DNA of 25,468 nt, from contig LSSL01002650.1 of assembly GCA_001953115.1 (NCBI GenBank), forward strand, positions 1-25,468, in the 5' to 3' direction. Below are positions 1 to 8,103 of this stretch, piece after piece. This stretch comes from Smittium mucronatum (Eukaryota > Kickxellomycota > Harpellomycetes > Harpellales > Legeriomycetaceae). The notes under the pieces are model-generated. The model saw only the letters and a program-made list of their open reading frames with translations. It made no database searches and was not told the origin of the DNA. Position 1 is the first letter of the stretch; every line of letters starts with the position of its first letter. Both the position numbers and the translations under genes were made by a program.

Positions 1-2
1 AG

Positions 3-1076
3 CCAAAATTAGCGGTCAGAGTCGGAAATAATATTTCGGAGCCATCCGAATATCTATGTGGGGTGAGTCAAGGATTCCCAGCATCGCCGATTCTGTTTGA
101 TTTTTATATTAACGATATTTTCCGCGAAGTACCTGGCATTTCTGTTCCTGGTCTAACAGAGCTAGTACCTGGGCGACTATTTGCTGATGACGCGGTTGTA
201 CTGGCTGATTCAGCCGAAAATCTCCAAATATCACTAGATGCTATTACTAGGTGATCAGGTACTTGGGAAATGTCAATTAATGCAGCGAAATGCGGAATTA
301 TGGCTGTCAACTGCAATTCGGCATCTAAAATGGTACTTCAGAGGCAAAATATCAGTGCATCCAATCTTTACACTTATTTGGGCTATAAAATAAACAACAG
401 GTGGAATGTAACCGATACCATCAAAAACAACAAGGATAAAGTTCAAAAAGCATTTTTCTCAGCCTATGGGTTTTTGAACAGAAGTGATGTTTTATTGGCT
501 CTGAAAATCAAATTCATCAACAGTGTTCTTATACCGATTGGCTTCTATGGTGGAGAAACATTTGGGATGAGTGAAGCCAGATGCAAACCAATTCAGTCAG
601 TAGTAGACAGGGCAATGCGATTGTTAGCCAGAGTCGGAAAAAATGCAGATCTGGAGCGGCTCAGAGAGGAGTTGGAGATCAACTCGGTTTTTATAAAAAC
701 TAGCACTGCGCGCGAACGAGCTTACTATAAATGGCCAAAATCAAAGACCTGGATTGCAGATCTGATCAAAAAACCAATTGTGGCAAAAAAATCTACTTGG
801 GTGACTGGAAGTGCACGGTGGATTAAGAAATACTGCCATATTGGCGAAAATAGCCAAACTGTAATCTCATTGGTTAATCGAAAAGCGAAAAACAATCGCA
901 CGAAAATCAGTCTGTGGGCTCTACAGCGGAAAATAAAAAACAAAGGAAATTGGATAAATTTACAGGCTATATATCCTGAACTAAGACAAGGCCTCCAGGA
1001 CATCGGAAAAATTAGAATGGGAAGTTTCTGGAATACACAGCGACTGGCATACATGAAAATAATGGATGAAAAATAA
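3..1076 (+). pseudogene. Non-LTR (LINE-type) reverse transcriptase, 3' part, one in-frame stop
   Basis: One reading frame runs from base 3 to the TAA at 1074-1076, about 357 codons, broken once by TGA at 252-254. It encodes the back half of a non-LTR retrotransposon reverse transcriptase. The substrate-positioning motif GVSQGFPASPILF lies at about 57-98, and the catalytic FADD box is at 180-191, where the two aspartates bind metal. Downstream are the thumb-like motifs KCGIMAV and YLGYKINN and a YGGE/FGMSE segment usual in fungal LINE proteins. The TGA sits where relatives usually carry Trp, so a TGG to TGA change is the simplest cause. The 5' part lies outside the window. No RNase H or C-terminal zinc finger was seen. 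An AATAAA overlaps the stop. The element family is secure; the exact clade is not. Confidence 0.88.
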
Positions 1077-1301
1077 AAACTTTTTTGTCCCTATTTCGAC
1101 CTGAAGGCTCCAGAAACTACAGATTGCATCCTAATTGAATTTCCAAGATGGAATTAAATCTGAAACCGCACGGTCAGATGGTTTATAACGTGATAGAACA
1201 CAAATTATAATGTACTTGGATATTTCTCACCCAATTAAGTTCGGCTGAAACTAGTCGAGAAACTCATTGGGTAGGAGGGGGGTGTCTAAAAAATATTTAG
1301 G

Positions 1302-1486
1302 TCAGCTTCGTGCTGGCGTAGCCTTAGCAGAGTATTAAGATTGATACAGCAAAAATTTATGAATTAATTCTCATTGCTAGTTTGACTATAATAAAAGATA
1401 TAAGTGAATCACCAAACCCCTTGAACCAATTCCCAGTGGGTGTGGAGCCGCTAGAGCGACAGACTGGGGTGGGATGAAATTTTATT
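1302..1486 (+). repeat. Tail-like repeat, copy 1 (LINE 3' region?)
   Basis: This 185-bp unit begins CAGCTTCGTGCTGG and ends GGGATGAAATTTTATT. A diverged copy of nearly the same length lies at 1561-1742. Shared blocks are CAGCTTYGTGC, ATTGCT, ATAAGTGRATCACY, a TTGAWCCAAT block, and a G-rich end leading into an A/T tract. It sits about 225 bp after the LINE stop codon, so it may be that element's 3' UTR or a SINE using the same tail. No clear Pol III A and B boxes were seen. Confidence 0.55.
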
Positions 1487-1560
1487 AATTACTTTTCATT
1501 TCATTTTAACTTTTTCTAGAATTTAAAATTATAAATAAATACATTTATAAAATTTAAAAC

Positions 1561-1742
1561 TCAGCTTTGTGCCAAAACAACTAGATAAAATATTGAGCTG
1601 GAAACTGTAATTATTCCGACGCCATTATTGCTGATACATCGAATGTAATTGAGTGCATAAGTGGATCACTAGCAATATTGATCCAATGTTCAGAGTGTAA
1701 GGGGCGGATAGTGAGACTGATGGGATTGGGATAATTTCTATT
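1561..1742 (+). repeat. Tail-like repeat, copy 2
   Basis: Direct, diverged copy of the unit at 1302-1486, beginning CAGCTTTGTGCC and ending GGGATAATTTCTATT. Copy lengths are 182 and 185 bp. The best match is the stretch from ATAAGTGGATCACT to the end. The two copies are separated by about 75 bp of A/T-rich sequence. This suggests either tandem duplication of a retroelement tail or two independent insertions of the same short retroposon. Confidence 0.55.
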
Positions 1743-2256
1743 GTTATATTCTTCTTATACCTATTATTTTAATTTTCCTTAAAATGATTTAAAAGAAGTA
1801 AAAATTATAAAATTACAACATAAAATAAATATAACAGTTAATTAATTTTTATAATTTTTATAATATTTTTTCATTTTAATTTAAAATCTCATGAGTAAAT
1901 GTTAGGTACGATGAAGATACTAAACATAACTATGTTTTTGTTTTTATTTATCAAGGCTATTAAATAATATAATTTTACTTATTTTTGCCTAAAAAAATTT
2001 GACCTTGAATATTATTTTTCATTAAGAAAAAAAAAATCTAATTCTAATTATTAAACATAATAGGCGCTAATTAATGTACATAAATACTCAGAAACCAATG
2101 ATAAATCATAATTCAATGAATCAAAAATTAATCAATAAAAAAGGCTGAGAAATGTTGACAATAATTCACTGTCAATCTAGCATTATGTTAGATATAATAT
2201 TATTAAAAAAACTCCAGATTTTATTTTTATTCTATTAAGAAACTGAAACCCCTTTA

Positions 2257-2597
2257 TAGGGTGTTTCATAGCAATAGACCCTTTTTTTAGATTTTCGGGG
2301 ATATTTTTTTGGTGAAAATTTAAAATGTGTTATCATTGGACTGAGTAATTATTTATACCAATCAAAGAGAAAAAACTTATAACACCTAAGAACAATGGGA
2401 TTTTAGCCAATAATACATTATTAATGCCTATAAGTTAAAGCGAATTATTGGTTATAAGAATGATCCCACAGGATCAGAAAAAAAGGTCTATTGAAATGAA
2501 AAAAAGGATCTATTGAAATGAAAAAAAGGATCTATTGAAATGAAAAAAAGGGTCTATTGAAATGAAAAAAAGGATCTATTGGAATGAAAAACCCTGT
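2257..2597. mobile_element. Small inverted-repeat (MITE-like) element with amplified right end
   Basis: The left end (about 2257-2289, TAGGGTGTTTCATAGCAATA...) is an inverted match of the right end (about 2564-2597, read on the minus strand as CAGGGTTTTTCATTCCAATA...), both leading into an A/T run. The interior has no coding potential. The inner part of the right arm occurs five times in tandem (2477-2585). CAGGG-like termini resemble those of hAT elements, but no convincing 8-bp target duplication was found, so the superfamily stays open. About 340 bp, non-autonomous. Confidence 0.55.
2477..2585 (+). repeat. Five tandem 22-bp units
   Basis: Consensus unit GAAAAAAAGGATCTATTGAA plus AT. Units lie at 2477-2497 (21 bp, one base short), 2498-2519, 2520-2541, 2542-2563 and 2564-2585. 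They differ at single positions: GGTC or GGGTC for GGATC, and TTGGAAT for TTGAAAT. The unit is the inner part of the right inverted repeat of the surrounding element, so this looks like subterminal amplification rather than a free microsatellite. Confidence 0.9.
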
Positions 2598-3091
2598 AAA
2601 ATTACGTATTAACAGAGAAATTTTCGTAAACATTATTTATACACGTGAGATATTTTGGGTTTACATTAAAATATCATAGAAAAAGAATGCTCTAACCAAA
2701 TATTCAGACTTATAAATTTATATTTATTGTATAAAAACACTTAAATCACGTTTAAAGGAAAAATATATATGAACAACAATATTTTTTATACATATAAGAT
2801 TTTCGGTAATAGAATGAATATTAGAAATCCAAATAAAGGCTTTCAAATTGTTTAATGTATCATCGATCCATTAAACCCTACCAAAAATCTTTGCTAAAAA
2901 GCAGTGAAGGGTTATCGGTTAGTTTCTGGTAATAGTAATTAGTGCGAAATGATGGTTCGATTTTATAATATTATCAATTTTTTTAATTTTAATCTATGGA
3001 AGCGTTTAAATTCAATCAAACCAGCTTCGAAATATTATGAATAAGACTTTTTTAAAATATAATTAATCTACAAAAAACATACCAAAAATAT
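2598..3091. other. Intergenic, nothing recognised
   Basis: A/T-rich sequence with frequent stops in all six frames. I see no gene, RNA, or repeat shared with other parts of the window. Confidence 0.5.
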
Positions 3092-3147
3092 TTTCCAAAT
3101 GTATTAATTTTTTTTTTTTTGTATCACGGAATTTCCAAATGTATTAA
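3092..3147 (-). mobile_element. Minute retroposed fragment with 16-bp target duplication
   Basis: TTTCCAAATGTATTAA occurs at 3092-3107 and again exactly at 3132-3147. Between the copies lie only 24 bases: 13 T then GTATCACGGAA. Read on the minus strand this is TTCCGTGATAC followed by poly(A), flanked by perfect direct repeats, the signature of target-primed insertion of an extremely 5'-truncated transcript. The same TTCCGTGATA ending, preceded by AATAAA and followed by an A run, occurs at 6407-6435 on the minus strand, which supports a common source. Confidence 0.6.
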
Positions 3148-3344
3148 AAATGTAAATAAAAGGATATTAGCGATAAATTATTATTGCAAGAGTTCTCCTC
3201 TTAGCAGATTTTAAGTTAGAAGATGATGAAAAATTAGATAAAAGTAATTTTAATTGGAAATCGGTTATTCCAAAAAAAAAACTATCCCCAAATCAGATAA
3301 TATTATTTCCACTTTTAATTTTTTCATAACTTTATTGAAGTGAT

Positions 3345-3503
3345 TTATGTTTTGCGGAACTTCGGTCCTTTTTGTTCACTTAGGTTAGCATGCTTTATCG
3401 ATCGTATTTCATATCCATTGGCGTTTATAGTCCATAACAGTGATGTAATTTTACCATTTAACGCATTATTGACCAATAAACTCACCGCAAAGCTCTGATA
3501 TCC
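3345..3503 (-). pseudogene. Unassigned coding-like segment (52 codons plus stop)
   Basis: On the minus strand an open stretch of 52 codons runs from just after a TAG (3506-3504) to a TAA at 3347-3345. Its composition is protein-like (AVSLLVNNALNGKITSLLW, then NGYEIRSIKHANLSEQKG and a basic end), unlike the low-complexity translations around it. The sequence before it reads ATACTTAG and could be a 3' splice site. AATAAA lies about 10 nt after the stop on the same strand. It may be the last exon of a gene or a transposon relic; I do not recognise the family. A second protein-like stretch on the opposite strand (3186-3329, LLLADFKLEDDEKLDK...) is adjacent and equally unassigned. Confidence 0.3.
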
Positions 3504-4203
3504 CTAAGTATACTTTAAAATCGGCAGTTCTTTTTAACTTGCAGTCCAATCATCCAATTAAAACTTATAAACAATAAAATAATAAATAATAAATAATAAA
3601 TAGTAAATCACAAATAAGAAAAAGGAAACTACATTCAATTATCAGACCCTGTGGGGGAAAATCGCTAAGCATACTTTATCTATTTTTTATACGAGTGTAT
3701 CTAGTTTAAAAAGTATTGATGTCGATTTTCTTTATTAGATCATAATGATTCTTAAGGGAGGATTAAAGGAGTTTAATCTGATTCAATAAGACTCAGTTTT
3801 CAAAAAAAATTAATGTTAGAATCTTCAAGTAAAATCGAGGGGAAGGAACAATACTAGAATAAAAAAAGGGGAGTGTTTGATTGATTTGATGCGTTATTAA
3901 ATAAAAGTAATTGATAAATAATGTTTCGAAAAGCGTCAGAGGTTACAATTTAAAGCAGATAAATTAATTTTGTAATGTGTAAACATTTATAAATTCAATA
4001 GGATTTGACTATGGGCATAAAATATGGGATATCTACTCATGAAAGGATAATATCAGTATTAGACATAAAAATAGAATAGATGAATCGGAGTTAACTGTAA
4101 ATACATATTATTTATTCAATTTAAAAGTAAATAAATAGCACCTTAAACATTATAAAATGTAAATTAATTATAAAAGTGTAGAATAAAGGAAAATTCGTTC
4201 AAA
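3504..4203. other. Intergenic, no supported gene
   Basis: A/T-rich. There is an AATAAT/TAAATAA tract at about 3575-3600 and a pyrimidine-rich ...CCCCCACAG on the minus strand near 3650 that could be a splice acceptor, but no exon I can support. Its proximal part is probably 3' UTR of the minus-strand gene ending at 4204, with AATAAA on that strand near 4112. Confidence 0.4.
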
Positions 4204-4995
4204 TCAACTAGTCAATTCCTCAGTTAATTTGGAAATGAATGATAATGGTACATCAGAAGAATGGGTGGAGGAAGGAAATAGCCAGTTACAGATAGCATAA
4301 TTGAAATCAGAAATTTCAGAGATAATAAAAATAAAGGGACCATCAATTCCAATCGAACCTTTTGGAAAATACAGATCAGGCGTTGAAGATGTGTTCAGAA
4401 AGCAGACAGAATTTCTGACAATTCCCAAACTTTGATTAATTTTGAATAATTCGCGTATTTTCAGCATTTTCATTTTAAAGGCCTTTATTTCTGGAATGAT
4501 TGAGAATCTGGATAAATCAGAGAGCAAATTTGAGGAAAAGTGTCTATGGAATTGATAAATTAAATATATTGAAAATGAATGCGATTGAGAAAGAGTTTTT
4601 GAACTCCCTGGGCTGGGAAAAGAAAGAGTGATTTTAGAATCAACATGCTCTCGTTTATCCAGCCACAATGCTAAAGATGATTGAAAAGTTGATAGAGGTT
4701 TGATATCAAATTCGGAGGAGTTGTATTCTTTAATGAAATTTATTTGGGAAATGGATCCACCAGAGAAAGATTCCGAGATTTCCCAGTTTAAAAGTTTATT
4801 CTGACGGTTTAATGTACTTATATACTCATTCATATTATTTCCCTTAGCTATAGAGAATGATAGCTGTATTCTAGAGCTTTTTACGGGAATATTGTTACTA
4901 TTTTTTATAGAGAAGTTTAATCTAAAGGGGGACAAGTTGAATTTTTCTGAGCAAGATTCAAGAGTTTCGGGAGTGTCGCAGCTTTCTACTAACAT
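4204..4995 (-). CDS. Unknown 263-aa protein
   Basis: Open frame of 263 codons from ATG at 4995-4993 to the stop at 4204. I do not recognise the family. The protein begins acidic and Cys-containing (MLVESCDTPETLESC). It then has what looks like a beta-sandwich-type segment (SPFRLNFSIKNSNNIP, residues about 22-37), a central Ser-rich part, and a mixed second half with IKAFKMKMLKIRELFKI (about residues 170-186). There is no signal peptide and no clear membrane span. An in-frame TAA lies 9 bases before the ATG, so this ATG is the natural start if the gene stands alone. The stretch just upstream also reads ...TTTATAAATAG as a possible 3' splice site; joining to it would fuse this ORF in frame to the small gene at 5086-5426 (about 329 aa). 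Length, ATG and composition argue for a real gene; its function is unknown. Confidence 0.6.
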   Translation of the reverse strand: MLVESCDTPETLESCSEKFNLSPFRLNFSIKNSNNIPVKSSRIQLSFSIAKGNNMNEYISTLNRQNKLLNWEISESFSGGSISQINFIKEYNSSEFDIKPLSTFQSSLALWLDKREHVDSKITLSFPSPGSSKTLSQSHSFSIYLIYQFHRHFSSNLLSDLSRFSIIPEIKAFKMKMLKIRELFKINQSLGIVRNSVCFLNTSSTPDLYFPKGSIGIDGPFIFIISEISDFNYAICNWLFPSSTHSSDVPLSFISKLTEELTS

Positions 4996-5085
4996 ATCTA
5001 TTTATAAAAGATTTTATAAGAATGAATTAAGAAAAGTAAAATAATAGATTTAATTTATGAAAAGATAATGTCATTCTTGGAAAAA

Positions 5086-5426
5086 TTAGAGACTTATGGA
5101 TAATCCCATTTTCAAAGAAGATTCTAGCATTGAATTCATGGCTTCAACAATTCCTGCAGTCTTCCTTTCATTTTCTATTAGCACCTAATATAGGAGATAT
5201 AAACTATTCTAAAAAAAAATAAAACAGTATAAACATGAAATTTTATCGATTAATACCTTTTGTAATTTGTTGAAAGCGCTACCTACACTTTCAACGAAAC
5301 TCCCCATCGAAGAAATATCAACACCTTCGAGACTAGAATTTAAAAAAACAAATGTAACGTCGATAATAGCACCGACTTAAATAGTGAAGTTAATTACTCT
5401 TGTTCGATTGGGATTTCCTCATCCAT
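5086..5426 (-). CDS. Small three-exon gene, 67-aa helical protein
   Basis: Three minus-strand exons are proposed: 5426-5398, 5332-5257 and 5184-5086. The introns are 5397-5333 (65 nt, GTAATT...TCTAG) and 5256-5185 (72 nt, GTATTA...ATTAG). The phases fit and give 67 codons plus TAA. The protein starts MDEEIPIEQD and contains a helix-rich, coiled-coil-like stretch (FVESVGSAFNKLQKVLIENE, about residues 24-43), followed by a Met-rich helix ending MGLSISL. None of this is visible without splicing. The pattern faintly recalls small coiled-coil subunits such as DASH-type kinetochore proteins, but I do not assert that. Alternatively, splicing from 5094 to 4997 (GTCTCT donor, weak; ATAG acceptor) would skip the stop and continue in frame into the 263-aa ORF downstream, making a coiled-coil plus beta-domain protein. 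Confidence 0.5.
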
Positions 5427-5620
5427 ACTTCGTTAAGGTCTAATAATTTCAGTTAGATATTGCTGTATGTGTGAGGCTTATGCCGAATTTTGACTGAATT
5501 TCTTAATATAGATTATCATCTTTAATAAAAACAGTTTTACTGATTGAAGCTTCTTATTTCTTTTTTAGTAAAAATCTTGATTTAAAATAACAAGTTTTTT
5601 ATTCGCTTAAAATATTAAAT
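5427..5620. promoter_or_regulatory. Divergent upstream region
   Basis: 194 bp between the minus-strand ATG at 5426 and the plus-strand ATG at 5621. It is A/T-rich with no recognisable TATA box or operator. It should carry the promoter of the small three-exon gene. Confidence 0.3.
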
Positions 5621-6259
5621 ATGGCGAATAATAACGGCGGAAAATCTAAAGTAGGCAAATCTACCACAACTTTGAAAACTACGCTTAGTCACTAGGACAA
5701 TTTTACGTTTAACCCTTTCAAGGCCGATGAAACAAAAAATAGCTCTATCTTTTTGTTCAATGTTATCATTAGTTTTAAAATATTTACATTCCATTCGTTA
5801 CATTTAGAGGATAGACCAAATGAGATCATTAATATACACGAATAGGAGTGAAGCACAAAATTGGACACGGAAAGTGTTAACCAAATCGCGCTTATAGGGG
5901 TTTGTGGAAAAATGAGTCTGTCATACATTGTGGAAAATTCTCTTTGATTGCGGATGCTTTTTTATCAATTCTTTCGTCTCCGTGCGTGAAATTTGTTCCG
6001 ATTTACTAAATTTATACATATCTATTTAGAAATTTCAAATATATAACCAATAGTACGTTAATATATCAAAGCGGAGATCAAAGCAGCATAAACATTGGCC
6101 ATGAAAATGGCACGAGATGGCCCGCCGGTGACGAAAGAGTTGATATCTCTGAAATCAATTTACTCTGTCGTCGTCGGTATCAGAAATTTCATACAATGGC
6201 TTTTAACTCAATTCATATTGCTCCAAAATTGATAAATAAAAACTGTCAGTATTAATTTC
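5621..6259 (+). pseudogene. Family X relic, copy 1
   Basis: A broken reading frame starts at ATG 5621 with a polar, basic N-terminus (MANNNGGKSKVGKSTTTLKT). TAG at 5693-5695 interrupts it, and it continues as FTFNPFKADETKNSSIF to about 5845. After frame changes it runs, with one TAA, from about 5877 through SLIADAFLSILSSP, FKYITNS, LIYQSGDQSSIN and RWPAGDE to a TAA at about 6259. A second copy in the opposite direction at 6642-7290 shares LSSP, PI, FKY.TNS, YQSG.QS.IN and W.P..D, and further upstream F..D..KN..I...NV.I...D.RP.E..N.H. Conservation at protein level across two diverged copies shows that this was a real gene. I do not recognise it; a mobile-element ORF or an endogenised viral structural gene are possibilities only. 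Confidence 0.5.
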
Positions 6260-6406
6260 CAAAGCCTATACTTAATCGAATTTCCACAATAATAAATTCT
6301 AATGCAGTTTGATTTTACTCCAATTGGGGGTTATAGAATTGGATAAAAGATCAATTGGGTGAAGTGGCACTTCATGAAGTGAAATTGGGTGAATTATTAT
6401 TTTTTT

Positions 6407-6490
6407 TATCACGGAATTTTATTGAAAGATAAGGCAATTGGGTGAATTAGAGTTTGTTCTTGTATCAAGGGGTTTTATTGTAAGATAACG
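6407..6490 (-). repeat. Tandem retroposon 3' tails with AATAAA
   Basis: Two related units on the minus strand, at 6490-6461 and 6435-6407. Each reads TTATCTTnCAATAAAA, then YCCKTGATA, then A-rich sequence, and each is followed by TTCACCCAATT. The second ends in TTCCGTGATA plus an A run, the same end as the 24-bp insertion at 3108-3131. A poly(A) signal just ahead of a fixed end plus A run suggests the 3' terminus of a retrotransposed transcript. A related string occurs on the minus strand near 8341. Confidence 0.5.
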
Positions 6491-6641
6491 TCATTAAAAG
6501 CCATACTAAAAATATATGAAAAAAAGAAAAAGGCATATAGAAAGTACTATTAACCTAACTACAATAAGCTCCTCATTCGGGCTACCGGATGCGTACATAT
6601 GGGAAAAGAGTGCAATCTACTAATCGAAAGACCCCCCCCTC

Positions 6642-7290
6642 TCAGGCATGGTGAAATAGAGTTGGGTTAAACGCGGTGTAACCATCATCGCAGGGGGGCC
6701 ATTTTTTGCCATATTCATAAACAAGATTTATGTTGCTTTGATTTCCGCTTTGATAAATTATCAAGCTATTGGTTAAATATTTGAAATAGGAAAATATATT
6801 TTTTGCAATTTGGCGAATGGGTGTATTTATAACACTTGGAGACGAAAGATTTATCAAGCTCTATTCGCTCACACAATAAAAAAAATTTGTTCACTCAAAT
6901 GTTTATTAGTTTTTAATTGCCAAAATAAACCACGCAATTTTATTTGGTTTAGGAGGTATATTTAGCTGGCAAAATTGATTAATTGGGATCCATATTTGAT
7001 TTAAACGCTGAATCTTTAATTTCGATGATATTTGCTTAATGTCATCGATGAAAAAGTGCTAGTCGTAGATATATGAATACGCAAAGTAGAGCAATAACCG
7101 TTAACCCTTCCCGGGCCCAAGTTTAAGCCTCGCTCTTATTTGTGTAAATTAGTATTTTCAATTGGCCTAACGTCTTGATTTATCCAATAGTATACAAATA
7201 ATATTAGCCTAATAAAAACATTGAGGAAAAAGTGAATGCCATTTTTTGAACCATCGGTCCTGAAAGTGCTAAAAGGTTTGCCCTTTCGTA
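6642..7290 (-). pseudogene. Family X relic, copy 2, inverted relative to copy 1
   Basis: On the minus strand, 7290-7136 encodes PFSTFRTDGSKNG...NVFIRL and ...DVRPIENTNLHK before TAA. The next 270 bases are too decayed to translate, although a nucleotide match to copy 1 (GAGYGARGC...GTTAAC) persists near 7130-7080. The frame reopens at 6857-6642 as INLSSPSVINTPIRQIAK, FKYLTNS, YQSGNQSNINL, KKWPPCDDGYTAFNP, then TGA. The last open stretch begins with TTG right after a TAG and has no proper ATG. Nucleotide similarity to copy 1 is also clear over about 110-180 bp. The copies converge, with about 380 bp between their ends. A fragment at 7425-7475 repeats the AACCCTTTC...GG part once more. Confidence 0.5.
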
Positions 7291-7300
7291 TTGGCTGTGA

Positions 7301-8103
7301 AAAAATGGCTTCTATTTATCATTCAATGCTTACTTTCGAAAAATTTAGTCGAACATTATTGGAATAATGTAATTAAGCCAATTGAATTTACTATAATAAG
7401 CAAATGGAGTGTAAGCAAAGATTTTGTCCTAGAAAGGGTTGAGCCTTTCAGTAACGGCTGTAAAAATACGGCAATCATTTTTATGACAGTACTTTGAATT
7501 TTTTATAAAACTTTGTCAAAATATTGGCTCAATTTTCATTGCCATCGAATAGAAAATGAATAAAGCAAACAAGTATGAACCAAATCAGTTTTTATACCCA
7601 AAAGAGTTGAAAGAAATCTATTTTCCCTATTCTGTTATAATGGAATGGAATATACTTGTAGCAATGTGAGATACATTATTGTTTTGCAGAAATATATAAC
7701 TATGATCTTATTCAGAATACAGGGGATAAAAAAATATCGATTTTTTCCATTACAATAGTTTGACTGTGCGTGCTCTTCGAGTTTTTTGCTTTTTTACAAT
7801 GGTTTCATCTTACTATAAAATCAGGAGATATAAAAAAGAGAATTAACAAATAGTTATTTTACCAGCAAATGAGCCTATTCGCAGTATTCTGAATAATCAA
7901 TGGATCTTTTTTCAGAGAAAAAAAGGGGGGCGAGTCAATATAGCATGAACACTGAGCTTTTTATTGTTTATTAGGTGAGGTTTCTTATGATTCCGAAGCC
8001 ATTTCAAAATGGATAATAAATGGCTCATGCGTTTAATTACGAAACTTTTCTTTTTACAAAAGCTCAATTACGAATCCAAACTCTGCTTTGGATTTGAAAA
8101 TAA
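7301..8103. other. Intergenic, one weak repeat fragment
   Basis: No supported gene. The segment 7425-7475 resembles 7253-7305 (TCCT.GAAAG..., then GGCTGT.AAAAAT), a partial duplicate of the start of family X copy 2. A 68-codon open stretch over this fragment (7291-7497) begins with TTG and was not accepted as a gene. The rest, including a G-rich run at about 7921, shows nothing I can name. Confidence 0.4.

Noticed and set aside
1250..1340. tRNA-derived promoter (A and B boxes) after the LINE
   Set aside because: TGGCGTAGCCT and GTTCGG fragments are present, but their order and spacing do not fit a Pol III internal promoter and no cloverleaf can be drawn.
2477..2585. CRISPR-like array
   Set aside because: The units are contiguous 22-mers with no spacers and belong to a transposon end.
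5631..5660. P-loop-like GGKSKVGKSTTT near the start of family X copy 1
   Set aside because: It matches the Walker A spacing but lacks the hydrophobic strand before it and any Walker B motif. It sits in a polar N-terminus only ten residues from the start.
6642..6857. Stand-alone 71-aa gene
   Set aside because: It starts with TTG directly after a stop, ends early, and matches part of the longer decayed copy at 5621-6259. It is a fragment.
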